From assembly GCA_021819345.1 (NCBI GenBank), contig JAKARG010000123.1, forward strand, positions 1 to 8,484: DNA of 8,484 nucleotides. The letters are read 5' to 3'. The notes beneath the pieces were generated by a model. The model searched no databases. It worked only from the letters and a program-made list of their open reading frames with translations, and was not told the DNA's origin. Source of the stretch: Actinomycetes bacterium (GTDB taxonomy: Bacteria > Actinomycetota > Acidimicrobiia > Acidimicrobiales > Palsa-688). The translations under genes were made by a program, and so were the position numbers. Each line of letters opens with the position of its first letter. Position 1 is the stretch's first letter. Positions 1 through 7,086 of this stretch are shown here, one piece after another.

Positions 1-2787
1 CACCCGGATCGTCTTGCCCTTGCCGTTGACCAGGTGGGCGGTGACGAAGTAGCCGATGATCGGCGACGTCCCTACGCTCGACGGCGGCGTCCAGACCACG
101 TCGGCTCCACCGGCGAAGGCGGTGACCTCCGGAGTCGAGGGAGCCGCCGGTCGTGCCGAAGAGCTCGACGGGGTGATCTCCACCGGCGCCGACAGGGCCG
201 AGTGGCCGACCGAGCTCAGCGCCTCGGCCCACAGGTAGATCGGCGTTCCGGCCGTCAGGTTGTCGATGTAGGCGGTGGTGCCGGTGCCCGAAGTGCTTCC
301 CAGAGCGACCGCGCCCGACGGGGAGTCGGTGGTCGTCGAGAAGATCTCGTAGCCCGTGATACCCGCACCGGCGCTCGTCGGAGCGGTCCAGCTCAGGTTC
401 ACCAGCGCCCCGTCGTCGGTCGCCTTGAGCGCAGTCGGTGCACCCGGCACGTTCGAGACGGCCGCCGTCGACGTGGTACTAGCCGAGGCTACGTTCGAGC
501 CGGTAGGCGTAGTTGCGTGAGGCGATGCGACGATCTCGAAGTAGTACTTCGTCCCAGAGCTGAGCCCAGTGGCGGTGTAGCTGGTGCTGGTGTCGATCTT
601 CGCCAGCTCGTTCCCCGTGCTCACCAGACTCTTCGACGAGGTGCTGCCGTAGACCAGGTAGTTGGTCGGAGCGGTGTAGCCATCGGTGCTGGAGGCGTTC
701 CATGTGAGCTTGATGGTCGAGGGGCTCGTACCGCCTGCAGTGAGGCCTGTCGGAGCCGCAGCGTCGCCGCTCGCCGCCTTGGCGATGACCGAGGCGGCGT
801 TGGACGGACCCGAGTGTCCGAGGCTCGCCCCTGCTCCCGTGGTGTCCTCGGCCTCGACGGTGAAGCTCGTCGACGCGGTGGAGGAGACGCCGGTCACGGT
901 CGCCGTCGTACCAGTTTTACCAAAAGTGACCGTGCCGGTGGGAGCAGCATTGTTCTCGAGCACCACGTACTTGTGTGTGCTACCGCTCGCGCCGAGGTCT
1001 ACCGGGGCGGTCCAGCTCAGGCTCACCGTGCCGGCGGTCGCCGTCTCCGTTGCGCTGAGCTTGGTCGGTGCGCCGGGAGCTGCGCTGCCCGTGTCGATCT
1101 TCGACGAAGCGGAAGTCGCGGTGTCGGAAGTGCTGCTGACCGCCGTCACCTTGTAGCTGTAGGTGGTCCCGGCAACAGGAGCCGAGTCGGTCGCCAGGGC
1201 TCCCGCACTTGCCGTTCCGCTGGGGCTCGTGGAGTCCCTGTAGCTAGTGCCAGTGACGTCGGCGATGACGACGCCGTTTCGGACCACCTGGTACTTGAGG
1301 CCTGTCGTCGGGTACGCCGGCGCCGTCCACTTGATGGTGTTGCCCTCGGTGTTCTTAGCGCTCACAGCAGCGGTGTTCACCGTGGAGAGCGACACCAGGG
1401 TCGGCGCTTCGGGGACCACCTTCGAGGACGTGAGCGGCTCCGCAGTTACGGGAGTCGTCGTCGCCGGGGACTTGGCCGCAGTGCCGTTGAGTGACTGGGC
1501 GTTCTCCGCGTAGACCTCGAAGCTGTAGGTGTTGCTGGTCGTGAGGGAAGTCACGATCGCGCTCGTCGAGGCCGTCGAGTTCTTGCCAGTGGTGCTTGGG
1601 CTCACGATCTTCGCAGCCGCGTAAGCCGCTGTGCCGGTCTTGTCCTCGACGAAGTACTTCTTCACTTCGGAGCTGCCGCTGTTGGACGGGGCCGCCCAGG
1701 TCAGCTTGACTGCCTTCGGTCCGACGACCGTGGCCGTCAGGCTCTGCGGTGCGGAGGGCGCTGCGCTGGTGGACACGGCCGCAACCGCGCTCGCGGTTGC
1801 GGAGACCTCCTGGGAGGCGGCCGACATGCCCACCGAGTTGATCGCCTTGACGGTGAAGTACTCGGTCGTGCCGTTGGCCACCGTGACGGTGGTCGAGACG
1901 GTCGACGCGGACGTGGCCGGGATCGGCACGCTGCCGTTCACCGGGGTGGTGGACTCACCGCCTGACTTGGTGCCGGCATAGACGTTGTAGCCGGTTGCAT
2001 TCGTCGACGAGTTCCACTTCAGGGTGACCTGACCGTTGCCTCCGGTGGCGGTGACGCCGGTCGGGGGGAGCGGGGCGGTGCTGGTGCTCGGCGTGGCCGT
2101 CACCACCGAAGACGCCGTGCCGGCTCCTGCGGCGTTGCTCGCCACCACGTCGAAGTAGTAGGCGGTGCCGTTGGTCAGGCCGCTCACCACGTCGCTCGTG
2201 GTAGACCCACTCACCTTCACCTGCGAGGTGAGAGCGTTGGAGGCGGTGCCGTAGTTGATGGTGTAGCCGGTCGGCGAGCCCGAGGCCCCAGTCCACGAGA
2301 GCGCCACTGCACCGTCGCCCGCCGTAGCGGTCAGCGAGCCGGGCGCACCGGGCGTGACGGCGGTAGCGGCGGCACTCGCCTCGTTGGAGAAGGCACCCTG
2401 GCCGTAGGAGTTGACCGCCGCGACCTCGAAGTAGAAGGTCCCCGAGTTGGGAACCGCCACGGTGTAGCTCGTCCCACTGATCAGCACGTCCTTGTTGGCT
2501 GCGGTCGTGCCCGACTCACCACCGGAGGTGGTGCTGAAGTAGACGTTGTAGCCGTCGACGGTGCTGCCGGTGGGGGCCGTCCACTTGAGAGCGACCTGCC
2601 CGACGCCGGCGGGTGTCGCGGTGAGGCCGGTCGGAGCTCCAGGGGCGCTCGCGGTCACGGTCGTGGCGTTGGGGGCTACGTGCAGGGTCGCCGCACCGGC
2701 GATCCCGGGGATGCCCATCGTGGTCATTGCCGTAGCGACACCGGCGATCCCGAGCCGCTTCAGGGTCCTCTTCTTCTGGTCAAGCAT
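1..2787 (-). CDS. Secreted multi-domain fibronectin type III protein (3' end outside window)
   Basis: The minus-strand frame is open from ATG at 2787 to the left edge, giving 929 codons with no stop, so the C-terminus is missing. Residues 1-33 look like a Sec signal peptide: a basic n-region (QKKRTLKR), a hydrophobic Ala/Gly/Ile/Met core, and a likely cleavage near AGAA. At least nine FN3 modules follow, starting near residues 48, 147, 240, 344, 458, 570, 677, 779 and 880 (the last cut by the edge). Each opens with a P-x-A-P-like turn, then a conserved Trp in strand B (for example VALKW, VTLKW, VSLSW), and most carry the Tyr/Phe-rich F-strand (YYFDVVASN, EYFTVKAINS). The fifth opens with a longer, more divergent segment. 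The protein is rich in Ser, Thr, Ala and Val. FN3 arrays in bacteria usually act as spacers or binding modules of cell-surface or secreted proteins; any catalytic or anchoring domain would be in the missing part. A GAGAGGAAG Shine-Dalgarno-like site (minus strand, 2808-2800) supports the start. Codon use is visibly less GC-extreme than in the genes from 3485 rightward. Confidence 0.93.
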   Translation of the reverse strand, partial: MLDQKKRTLKRLGIAGVATAMTTMGIPGIAGAATLHVAPNATTVTASAPGAPTGLTATPAGVGQVALKWTAPTGSTVDGYNVYFSTTSGGESGTTAANKDVLISGTSYTVAVPNSGTFYFEVAAVNSYGQGAFSNEASAAATAVTPGAPGSLTATAGDGAVALSWTGASGSPTGYTINYGTASNALTSQVKVSGSTTSDVVSGLTNGTAYYFDVVASNAAGAGTASSVVTATPSTSTAPLPPTGVTATGGNGQVTLKWNSSTNATGYNVYAGTKSGGESTTPVNGSVPIPATSASTVSTTVTVANGTTEYFTVKAINSVGMSAASQEVSATASAVAAVSTSAAPSAPQSLTATVVGPKAVKLTWAAPSNSGSSEVKKYFVEDKTGTAAYAAAKIVSPSTTGKNSTASTSAIVTSLTTSNTYSFEVYAENAQSLNGTAAKSPATTTPVTAEPLTSSKVVPEAPTLVSLSTVNTAAVSAKNTEGNTIKWTAPAYPTTGLKYQVVRNGVVIADVTGTSYRDSTSPSGTASAGALATDSAPVAGTTYSYKVTAVSSTSDTATSASSKIDTGSAAPGAPTKLSATETATAGTVSLSWTAPVDLGASGSTHKYVVLENNAAPTGTVTFGKTGTTATVTGVSSTASTSFTVEAEDTTGAGASLGHSGPSNAASVIAKAASGDAAAPTGLTAGGTSPSTIKLTWNASSTDGYTAPTNYLVYGSTSSKSLVSTGNELAKIDTSTSYTATGLSSGTKYYFEIVASPHATTPTGSNVASASTTSTAAVSNVPGAPTALKATDDGALVNLSWTAPTSAGAGITGYEIFSTTTDSPSGAVALGSTSGTGTTAYIDNLTAGTPIYLWAEALSSVGHSALSAPVEITPSSSSARPAAPSTPEVTAFAGGADVVWTPPSSVGTSPIIGYFVTAHLVNGKGKTIRV

Positions 2788-2820
2788 CGTGTTTGGTCTC
2801 TTCCTCTCAACGTTTGGATT

Positions 2821-2860
2821 GGGGACTTCGCCCCTGGCCGGTAGGCGCCTCACGGGCACC
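2821..2860 (-). promoter_or_regulatory. Possible structured 5' leader of the FN3 gene (two small hairpins)
   Basis: Read on the minus strand, two hairpins lie just upstream of the ribosome binding site. The first is GGTGCC-CGTGA-GGCGCC (2860-2844); it pairs over six bases, including one G-U pair that exists only in the minus-strand RNA. The second is GGGG-CGAAGT-CCCC (2834-2821). They are separated by TACCGGCCA. I could not match this to a known riboswitch class: the hallmark sequences of c-di-GMP-I and ydaO (c-di-AMP) elements are not recognisable. It may be a regulatory leader or chance folding in GC-rich DNA. Confidence 0.3.
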
Positions 2861-3006
2861 GTTCAATGCGTCGTTGCTCGTTTGATCAACCGGGTTACAG
2901 CGGCGTCGCACCCCCTTCGGATACGCGGCGGAGCAAGGGGTCCACGTCGTCGACGGAGGCTACCACGCGGGACACGGCGGTCGGTGGACCATAACCAGGG
3001 TGACGC

Positions 3007-3030
3007 CCGGGAACCCCGAACGGTTCCCGG
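3007..3030. repeat. Perfect 9-bp inverted repeat, 6-nt loop
   Basis: CCGGGAACC (3007-3015) and GGTTCCCGG (3022-3030) are perfect reverse complements around CCGAAC. No run of T follows on either strand, which argues against an intrinsic terminator. It lies about 220 bases upstream of the FN3 start and about 455 upstream of the sulfotransferase. An operator for a dimeric regulator or a leader hairpin is possible. Confidence 0.6.
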
Positions 3031-3176
3031 TCGCAGCAAGAAATCTCCGCTGTCTGGTCCATCGATGCGCTCCAGCTCCTGGTCGTTGCCCGCAGGGCCC
3101 AGCTGCCGGACGGGGCATCGCCACTGCGACGGCGGATGTCCCGGCTCGGCACGCGACGTGCTCGGGCCTCCACCTG

Positions 3177-3188
3177 GGGTAGCTACCC
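3177..3188. repeat. 12-bp perfect palindrome, possible operator
   Basis: GGGTAGCTACCC is a perfect palindrome without a spacer, of the kind bound by dimeric repressors. It sits in the divergent intergenic region about 300 bases upstream of the sulfotransferase start. No regulator gene is adjacent, so the binding role is inference. Confidence 0.35.
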
Positions 3189-3473
3189 GAAGGCTACGCG
3201 CCCGAAACCGCCTCGGCAAGGAATGCGAGGTCAAGGTCTGCGGGAGCTCGGGTCCAAACGTGAGGTTCTGGTCGAAAAGGGATGTACAGGTCTGCAACAG
3301 CGGCCTGCGCGACTGCGGGCTGGAGCAGCCGGAGCATCGACCCCCGGTCTGCGGACGGCCGCAGGGCCGGCCGACGAGCCGGCAGGCAGCCGGCAGCGCC
3401 GGACCGGCCGGCGCCGGCGAGTCGACTACGATCGCAGGTCCAGGCGCCGGCGGACGGACCCTGCCGGCCGACC

Positions 3474-3480
3474 AGGAGGT
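3474..3480 (+). promoter_or_regulatory. Shine-Dalgarno site that fixes the GTG start of the sulfotransferase
   Basis: AGGAGGT lies four bases before GTG at 3485. The reading frame stays open far upstream (to 2561), so this near-perfect site is what decides the start. Upstream of it the frame gives an Arg/Pro/Gly-rich translation without family resemblance. Confidence 0.85.
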
Positions 3481-3484
3481 CTGC

Positions 3485-4774
3485 GTGGAGCCCGAGGACG
3501 ACCAGCGGCCCGAGGGGGCCCCCGAGCCGGCGGTGGAGCCCGGCGAGGCTGCGGCACCCGAGGCGCCCCCCTCGGCGGTTGGCGAGACCGGGGCGCCGGC
3601 CTTCGAGCGCGGCAAGGGCCCTGGCTTCGTGGTCTGCACCGCCCGGAGCGGCTCGACGCTGCTGCGCTGGCTGCTCGACAGCCACCCCGAGATCGCGTGC
3701 CCGAGCGAGACCGAGATCGCCGACCTGGCCCGCCATGCCGAGTCGGTCGCAGGTCGCCTCGGCCTCGCCGACGGCCGGGAGGCCGCGGATGCCGTCGCCC
3801 GCTCGAGCGTCGAGTCGCTCATGTCCTCCTACCTGGCCACCAAGGGCAAGGCCCGCTGGTGCGACAAGTCGCTATCGACCGTCGAGCACGTCGACCTCGT
3901 CGCCCGGGTCTGGCCGGAGGCGAGCTTCGTCTTCCTCTACCGCCACTGCATGGACTTCATCGGCTCGGCGCTCGAGGCCGAGCCGTTCGGCCTGGAGGCC
4001 TACGGCTTCTCCGACTTTGCCCGGTCGCACCCGACCAACCACGTCGCAGCGCTCGCCGCCTACTGGCACGACCGGACCACCCGGATGCTGAAAGCCGAGT
4101 CGGAGCTGGCCCCCGAGCGCCGGGTCCAGGTGCGCTACGAGGACCTGGTCGCCGACCCCGACGCCACCCTCGCCCCGGTCTGGGAGCTGCTCGGCGTCGC
4201 CCCGCTGGCCGGGACCTCCGAGGCCGCCTTCGGCCAGCGCCACGACGGCGGCGGGCCGGCGGACCACAAGATCTGGCTCACCCGCGGGGTCCACGGCGAG
4301 TCGGTGGGGCGCGGGGCGCGCATCCCCCCCGGGCACATCCCCGTAGGGCTGCGGGGCCCGATAAACGAGCAGCTCGCCACCCTCGGCTACGCCCAGCTCG
4401 ACCAGCACTGGGGCTGCGCCGGCCCGCCGCCGGCCGAGGAGGGCGAGCCCACCCGGGCCGAGCTGCGCATCGTCGACGGGCACCGCCTGCTCTGGCGCAC
4501 GGTGCTCGACCTCACCGCCGGCGAGAGCATCGACCCGGCCACCATCCCGCCGGCCCCGGTGGTCGTGGCGCTCGAGCGCCGGGTGATCCCCGAGCTGGTC
4601 GCCGAGCGCAGCGCCCTGGCCTCGGCCACGAGGCGGCGCGACGTGCGCTGGTACGGGCTGCCCGCCGGCAGCTACGACGCCGAGCGGCTCTACTTCGACA
4701 ACCTGATCGAGCTGCTCGCCTCCAACGGCGAGCTGCTCTGGAAGCTGACCGACCAGACGCCGGTGGAGGCCTGA
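3485..4774 (+). CDS. PAPS-dependent sulfotransferase family protein (Sulfotransfer_3-like)
   Basis: The GTG start gives 429 residues. After a Pro/Ala/Glu-rich, probably disordered N-terminus (1-42), residues 46-61 hold the 5'-phosphosulfate-binding loop (FVVCTARSGSTLL), followed by DSHPEIACPSETEI. WCDKS lies at 125-129, FVFLYRHCMDFIGSALE at 148-164 resembles the 3'-phosphate-binding strand and helix (Arg153, Ser161), and VRYEDLVADP is at 216-225. HKIWLTRGVHGESVGRGARIP (261-281) and the INEQLATLGY end of the fold complete the family pattern. Such enzymes move sulfate from 3'-phosphoadenylyl sulfate to a hydroxyl or amine; the acceptor cannot be read from sequence. No signal peptide or membrane segment is seen, so it is probably cytosolic. 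Residues about 311-429 form an extension (VDGHRLLWRTVLDLTAGESID ... SYDAERLYFDNLIELLASNG) that I cannot assign. It is divergent to the FN3 gene and lies 96 bases before the COG4315 operon, with no sulfate-activation genes nearby. Confidence 0.88.
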   Translation: MEPEDDQRPEGAPEPAVEPGEAAAPEAPPSAVGETGAPAFERGKGPGFVVCTARSGSTLLRWLLDSHPEIACPSETEIADLARHAESVAGRLGLADGREAADAVARSSVESLMSSYLATKGKARWCDKSLSTVEHVDLVARVWPEASFVFLYRHCMDFIGSALEAEPFGLEAYGFSDFARSHPTNHVAALAAYWHDRTTRMLKAESELAPERRVQVRYEDLVADPDATLAPVWELLGVAPLAGTSEAAFGQRHDGGGPADHKIWLTRGVHGESVGRGARIPPGHIPVGLRGPINEQLATLGYAQLDQHWGCAGPPPAEEGEPTRAELRIVDGHRLLWRTVLDLTAGESIDPATIPPAPVVVALERRVIPELVAERSALASATRRRDVRWYGLPAGSYDAERLYFDNLIELLASNGELLWKLTDQTPVEA

Positions 4775-4798
4775 GCGCCGGGCATCATCTGCCGGGCC

Positions 4799-4825
4799 CA
4801 ATCCGTTCGCCGCTCCCGCCCGTAG
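4799..4825 (+). promoter_or_regulatory. Candidate ECF sigma promoter P1 (lipoprotein-sigma-anti-sigma operon)
   Basis: CAATCC (4799-4804), 16 bases, then CGTAG (4821-4825), with CAATCCGTTCG and an internal CTCCCG. The same arrangement with identical spacing stands upstream of the second COG4315 gene at 7026. A -35/-10 pair of this form is typical of ECF sigma factors and recalls the mycobacterial SigK type (CCATCC/CGAAT). A transcription start near 4832 would leave a leader of about 40 bases before the GGGAGGT ribosome binding site (4858-4864). The assignment to the sigma gene at 5522 is inference from proximity and repetition. Confidence 0.72.
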
Positions 4826-4870
4826 TTAGGGATAAGGCACAGGTGGACGACGAGCACGGGAGGTAGCGCG

Positions 4871-5518
4871 ATGGGATGGTTCACGAGCAAGCGGGCGGTG
4901 GCGGCGGGCGGGGTGCTTGCCCTCGGGCTGTTCGCCTCGGCGTGCGGTTCCTCCTCCACCGCCGCCTCGTCGCCGGCGGCCACCTCGGGGGCCAAGGCGT
5001 CGACCTCCTCGACCTCGGGCACCTCGGGGTCCTCCGGCTACAGCTCCTCGGGCTACGGCTCCTCGGGCAGCTCCGGCACCTCCGGGGCCTCGGGGACCTC
5101 GTCTTCGACCAGCGGGGCCGCGGCGGTGGCGCTCACCTCGGTGCCCAAGGTCGGCAAGGTGCTGGTCGACAGCGCCGGCTACACCCTCTACATGTTCAGC
5201 CTCGACACCAACCACCAGCCGCACTGCAGCGGCTCGTGCGCGACGGCGTGGCCCCCGCTGCTGTCCACCGGCAAGCCCACCGCCGGCAGCGGGGTCAGCG
5301 CGTCGCTGCTCGGCACGGTGAAGGACGCCGACGGCAAGACCCAGGTGACCTACAACGGCTGGCCGCTCTACACCTTCTCCGGCGACACCAAGCCGGGTGA
5401 GGCCACCGGCCAGGGCCTCGACGCCTTCGGCGGCAAGTGGGCGGCGGTCACCTCGGCGGGGACCGCCGTCGGGGCCAGCACCACCTCGTCGAGCAGCTCG
5501 ACCGGGGGCGGCTGGTAG
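4871..5518 (+). CDS. COG4315-type lipoprotein with two Yx(F/W/Y)xxD motifs
   Basis: 215 residues. The signal sequence has a short basic n-region (SKR) and a hydrophobic stretch ending in a relaxed lipobox, FASA-Cys25, which suggests diacylglycerol attachment and surface anchoring. Residues 26-85 are a Ser/Gly/Thr/Tyr-rich linker of low complexity, as expected for spanning the envelope. One folded module (about 90-195) carries YMFSLD (107-112) and YTFSGD (167-172), the hallmark of the 'predicted lipoprotein, Yx(FWY)xxD' family (COG4315/Lipoprotein_15), whose function is unknown. Between them HQPHCSGSCATAWPPL (115-130) has a CxxxC pair with flanking His. The C-terminus is a Ser run ending in GGGW. 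First gene of an operon: its stop is three bases before the sigma factor ATG. N-terminus (MGWFT-K-AVAAG) and C-terminus match the paralogue at 7087. Start supported by GGGAGGT six bases upstream. Confidence 0.92.
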   Translation: MGWFTSKRAVAAGGVLALGLFASACGSSSTAASSPAATSGAKASTSSTSGTSGSSGYSSSGYGSSGSSGTSGASGTSSSTSGAAAVALTSVPKVGKVLVDSAGYTLYMFSLDTNHQPHCSGSCATAWPPLLSTGKPTAGSGVSASLLGTVKDADGKTQVTYNGWPLYTFSGDTKPGEATGQGLDAFGGKWAAVTSAGTAVGASTTSSSSSTGGGW

Positions 5519-5521
5519 CCG

Positions 5522-6139
5522 ATGGGCACAGGCGCCGAGGTAGCCGTAGCTTGCGACGTGCGCCGCATCGGGTCCCCCGTGGACAAGCTCGGCGACGAGG
5601 CCCTACTCGCCGGCCTCGGCGCGGGCGACGAGGAGCTCACCGCGGCGTTCGTCCGGCGCTTCGGCCCCAAGGTCTACGGGGTGGCCCTCGCGATCCTCGG
5701 CGACCAGGCCGCCGCCGAGGACGTCTCCCAGGCCGCCTTCGAGCGGGCCTGGCGCCACGGCAGCTCCTACGACCCGCGACGCGCGACGGTCGGCACCTGG
5801 CTGGCGGCGGTCACCCGTAACCTGGCGATCGACGCCGCCCGGGTGCGCCGGCCCACGCCGGTCGACCCGAGCGCCCTGCTCGAGGCCGCCGGGGTGGTGC
5901 GGGTCGGGACAGAAGCCGAGGTGCTCGCCGGGGAGACGGCCGCCGAGCTGCGCGCCGCGCTGCGCCGGCTTCCACCCGAGCAGGCCAGGGCAGTGGTGCT
6001 CTGTGGCCTCGCCGGGCTGTCGGCCTCCCAGGTGGCCGAGGCCGAGCAGATCCCCCTCGGCACCGCCAAGACCCGGATCCGCACCGCGATGGGCCGCCTG
6101 CGGGTGGCGCTCGCCGACCCGGGGGGCTGCGATGACTGA
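5522..6139 (+). CDS. ECF-family RNA polymerase sigma factor
   Basis: 205 residues with the two-domain ECF layout. Sigma region 2 spans about 38-110: FVRRFGPKVYGVALAILGD, then QAAAEDVSQAAFERAW (region 2.2-like core-binding helix, 62-77) and TWLAAVTRNLAIDAAR (region 2.4-like, -10 recognition, 92-107). A variable linker follows, then region 4 at about 142-197, with LRRLPPEQARAVVL and a helix-turn-helix (LSASQVAEAEQIPLGTAKTRI) that reads the -35 element. Length is normal for the family. It directs RNA polymerase to a small set of stress promoters. The ATG is three bases after the lipoprotein stop with only a weak ribosome binding site, so coupling is likely; in-frame GTG codons at 5558 and 5579 are alternative starts. 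Its stop overlaps the anti-sigma start by eight bases. The paired CAATCC-16-CGTA elements at 4799 and 7026 are its probable targets. Confidence 0.95.
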   Translation: MGTGAEVAVACDVRRIGSPVDKLGDEALLAGLGAGDEELTAAFVRRFGPKVYGVALAILGDQAAAEDVSQAAFERAWRHGSSYDPRRATVGTWLAAVTRNLAIDAARVRRPTPVDPSALLEAAGVVRVGTEAEVLAGETAAELRAALRRLPPEQARAVVLCGLAGLSASQVAEAEQIPLGTAKTRIRTAMGRLRVALADPGGCDD

Positions 6140-6929
6140 CCAGGGCTGCGGGGAGGTGAGCGACCTGCTGGCCGAGCTGGCCCTCGGGGTCGCCGACGCC
6201 GAGGGGCGCGCCGGCGCCCTGGCGCACCTCGAGATCTGCGCCGGCTGCCAGGCCGAGCTGCGCTCCTTCGCCGACACCGCCGACGCCCTCGCCTCCCTCG
6301 CCCCCGAGGTGGAGCCCCCGGCCGGCTTCGAGCAGCGGGTGCTCTCGACCCTCGGCGCCGCCCGCCGCGGCGGCGTGCCGGCGCCGGCGGGCACCCCGGC
6401 GACGTGCGCGGGCCCCCCTCGCCCGTCCCGGTCGGGCGGCTCTCTTCGCAGGACGCACGCCAGACGACCCTCCGGATCCCCCGCCCCGCCAGGACGGGGG
6501 CCGGCGGGCTGGTCACGCCGGGCCCGGCACCGGGCGCTGCTCGCCAGCGCGGCCGCCGTCGTCGTCGTCGGCCTCGCGGCGGCGGGCCTCGCCCTCTCGG
6601 GGGCGGGAGGCAAGCCGGCGCCGGCCAAGGCAGTGCTCACCGGCGCGCTGGTCTCCGGGCACCGCCACCTCGGCCAGGTGGTGGTGATGCGCGACCGCTC
6701 GGCGTTGGTGTCGGTCGCGGTCCACGGCGAGGCCGGTGTCGCCTGGGTGCGCTGCGAGCTGGTGGACGCCGGGGGCAAAGCCGTGACGATCGGGAAGTTT
6801 GCCCTGTCGGACGGCTCGGGCGACTGGGCCGCCGGCGCCGGAGCTGCGGCGTGGGAGGCCCACGAGGCGCTGCTGGTCGACGCCGCCACCGGCCGGGTCG
6901 TGGCCCGCGCCGAGCTGGCCGCTTCCTGA
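6132..6929 (+). CDS. Zinc-binding (ZAS) membrane anti-sigma factor
   Basis: 265 residues; ATG overlaps the sigma stop by eight bases, indicating translational coupling. The N-terminus has the ZAS pattern: Cys6, then His32-x3-Cys36-x2-Cys39 (HLEICAGC), which in this class binds zinc and forms the sigma-holding domain. Helical residues 40-75 follow. Residues 78-133 are an Arg/Pro/Gly/Ser-rich linker with unusual codon composition. A single transmembrane segment lies at about 135-157 (ALLASAAAVVVVGLAAAGLALSG), preceded by Arg residues, so the ZAS domain is cytoplasmic. The outer domain (about 158-265) has beta-like segments (VSGHRHLGQVVVMRD, VTIGKFALSDGSGDW, GRVVARAEL) and is probably the sensor. 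It should sequester the upstream sigma factor; release could be by redox change at the zinc site or by regulated proteolysis, which the sequence does not decide. Confidence 0.92.
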   Translation: MTDQGCGEVSDLLAELALGVADAEGRAGALAHLEICAGCQAELRSFADTADALASLAPEVEPPAGFEQRVLSTLGAARRGGVPAPAGTPATCAGPPRPSRSGGSLRRTHARRPSGSPAPPGRGPAGWSRRARHRALLASAAAVVVVGLAAAGLALSGAGGKPAPAKAVLTGALVSGHRHLGQVVVMRDRSALVSVAVHGEAGVAWVRCELVDAGGKAVTIGKFALSDGSGDWAAGAGAAAWEAHEALLVDAATGRVVARAELAAS

Positions 6930-7025
6930 CGCCACCGAGCTGGGGCCGGGCCGGGCTCGCCAGCACCGGGCCGATCGCCTCCGGGGCGGCCGGAAAGGGG
7001 ACGGCGAGGACTTTCCCCCCAGGTG

Positions 7026-7051
7026 CAATCCGTTCGAGCCTCCCGAACGTA
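7026..7051 (+). promoter_or_regulatory. Candidate ECF sigma promoter P2 (second COG4315 gene)
   Basis: CAATCC (7026-7031), 16 bases, CGTA (7048-7051). The block CAATCCGTTCG and the internal CTCCCG are identical to P1 at 4799, while the intervening bases differ, as expected for a conserved promoter rather than a simple copied segment. The predicted start near 7059 gives a leader of about 28 bases before AGGAGG at 7074-7079. An inverted repeat GGAAAG/CTTTCC (6992-6997/7011-7016) lies ten bases upstream of the -35 and might be an operator, though it is short. The presence of a separate promoter shows that this gene need not depend on read-through from the anti-sigma gene. Confidence 0.72.
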
Positions 7052-7086
7052 CATGGGCTCGAAGATCCCCTACAGGAGGCAAGCAC

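Larger units (their letters stand above)
2788..3484. other. Divergent intergenic region between the FN3 gene and the sulfotransferase
   Basis: These 697 bases separate two divergently transcribed genes. Several frames are open here, including a plus frame that runs into the sulfotransferase, but none has a credible start site, ribosome binding site or recognisable product, so I call no gene. Visible elements are the FN3 leader (2821-2860), a perfect 9-bp inverted repeat (3007-3030), a smaller inverted repeat GCACG-CGA-CGTGC (3149-3161), a 12-bp palindrome (3177-3188), and a CCGGC-rich stretch at about 3350-3420. A TACGAT at 3427-3432 could be a -10 element for the sulfotransferase, but no good -35 stands in front of it. 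No sigma-70-type promoter is convincing for the FN3 gene. The length is large for two promoters and may carry operators for one or both genes. Confidence 0.7.

Noticed and set aside
34..1513. Long plus-strand open frames opposite the FN3 gene
   Set aside because: Arg/Gly-rich or Val/Ala-rich translations with no motif; they are antisense shadows of the FN3 repeats, which show clear modular protein features.
2812..2817. A third CAATCC sigma promoter before the FN3 gene (minus strand)
   Set aside because: CAATCC is present, but no CGTA follows after 16 bases, the GTTCG extension is absent, and it is too close to the ribosome binding site.
2561..3484. Upstream extension of the sulfotransferase frame
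   Set aside because: The frame is open, but the first part overlaps the FN3 coding region antisense and the rest is Arg/Pro/Gly-rich without family similarity. AGGAGGT before GTG at 3485 gives a better start.
2863..3822. Minus-strand open frame of 319 codons across the intergenic region and the sulfotransferase
   Set aside because: Its first part is antisense to the conserved PAPS-binding region, and it shows no domain, signal or ribosome binding site.
4775..4798. Terminator after the sulfotransferase
   Set aside because: Only a 4-bp GGCA/TGCC stem is visible with no T tract; the repeated GCCGGGC is direct, not inverted.
5603..7054. Long minus-strand open frame opposite sigma and anti-sigma
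   Set aside because: Low-complexity Arg/Pro/Ala translation; the plus strand encodes well-defined sigma and ZAS domains.
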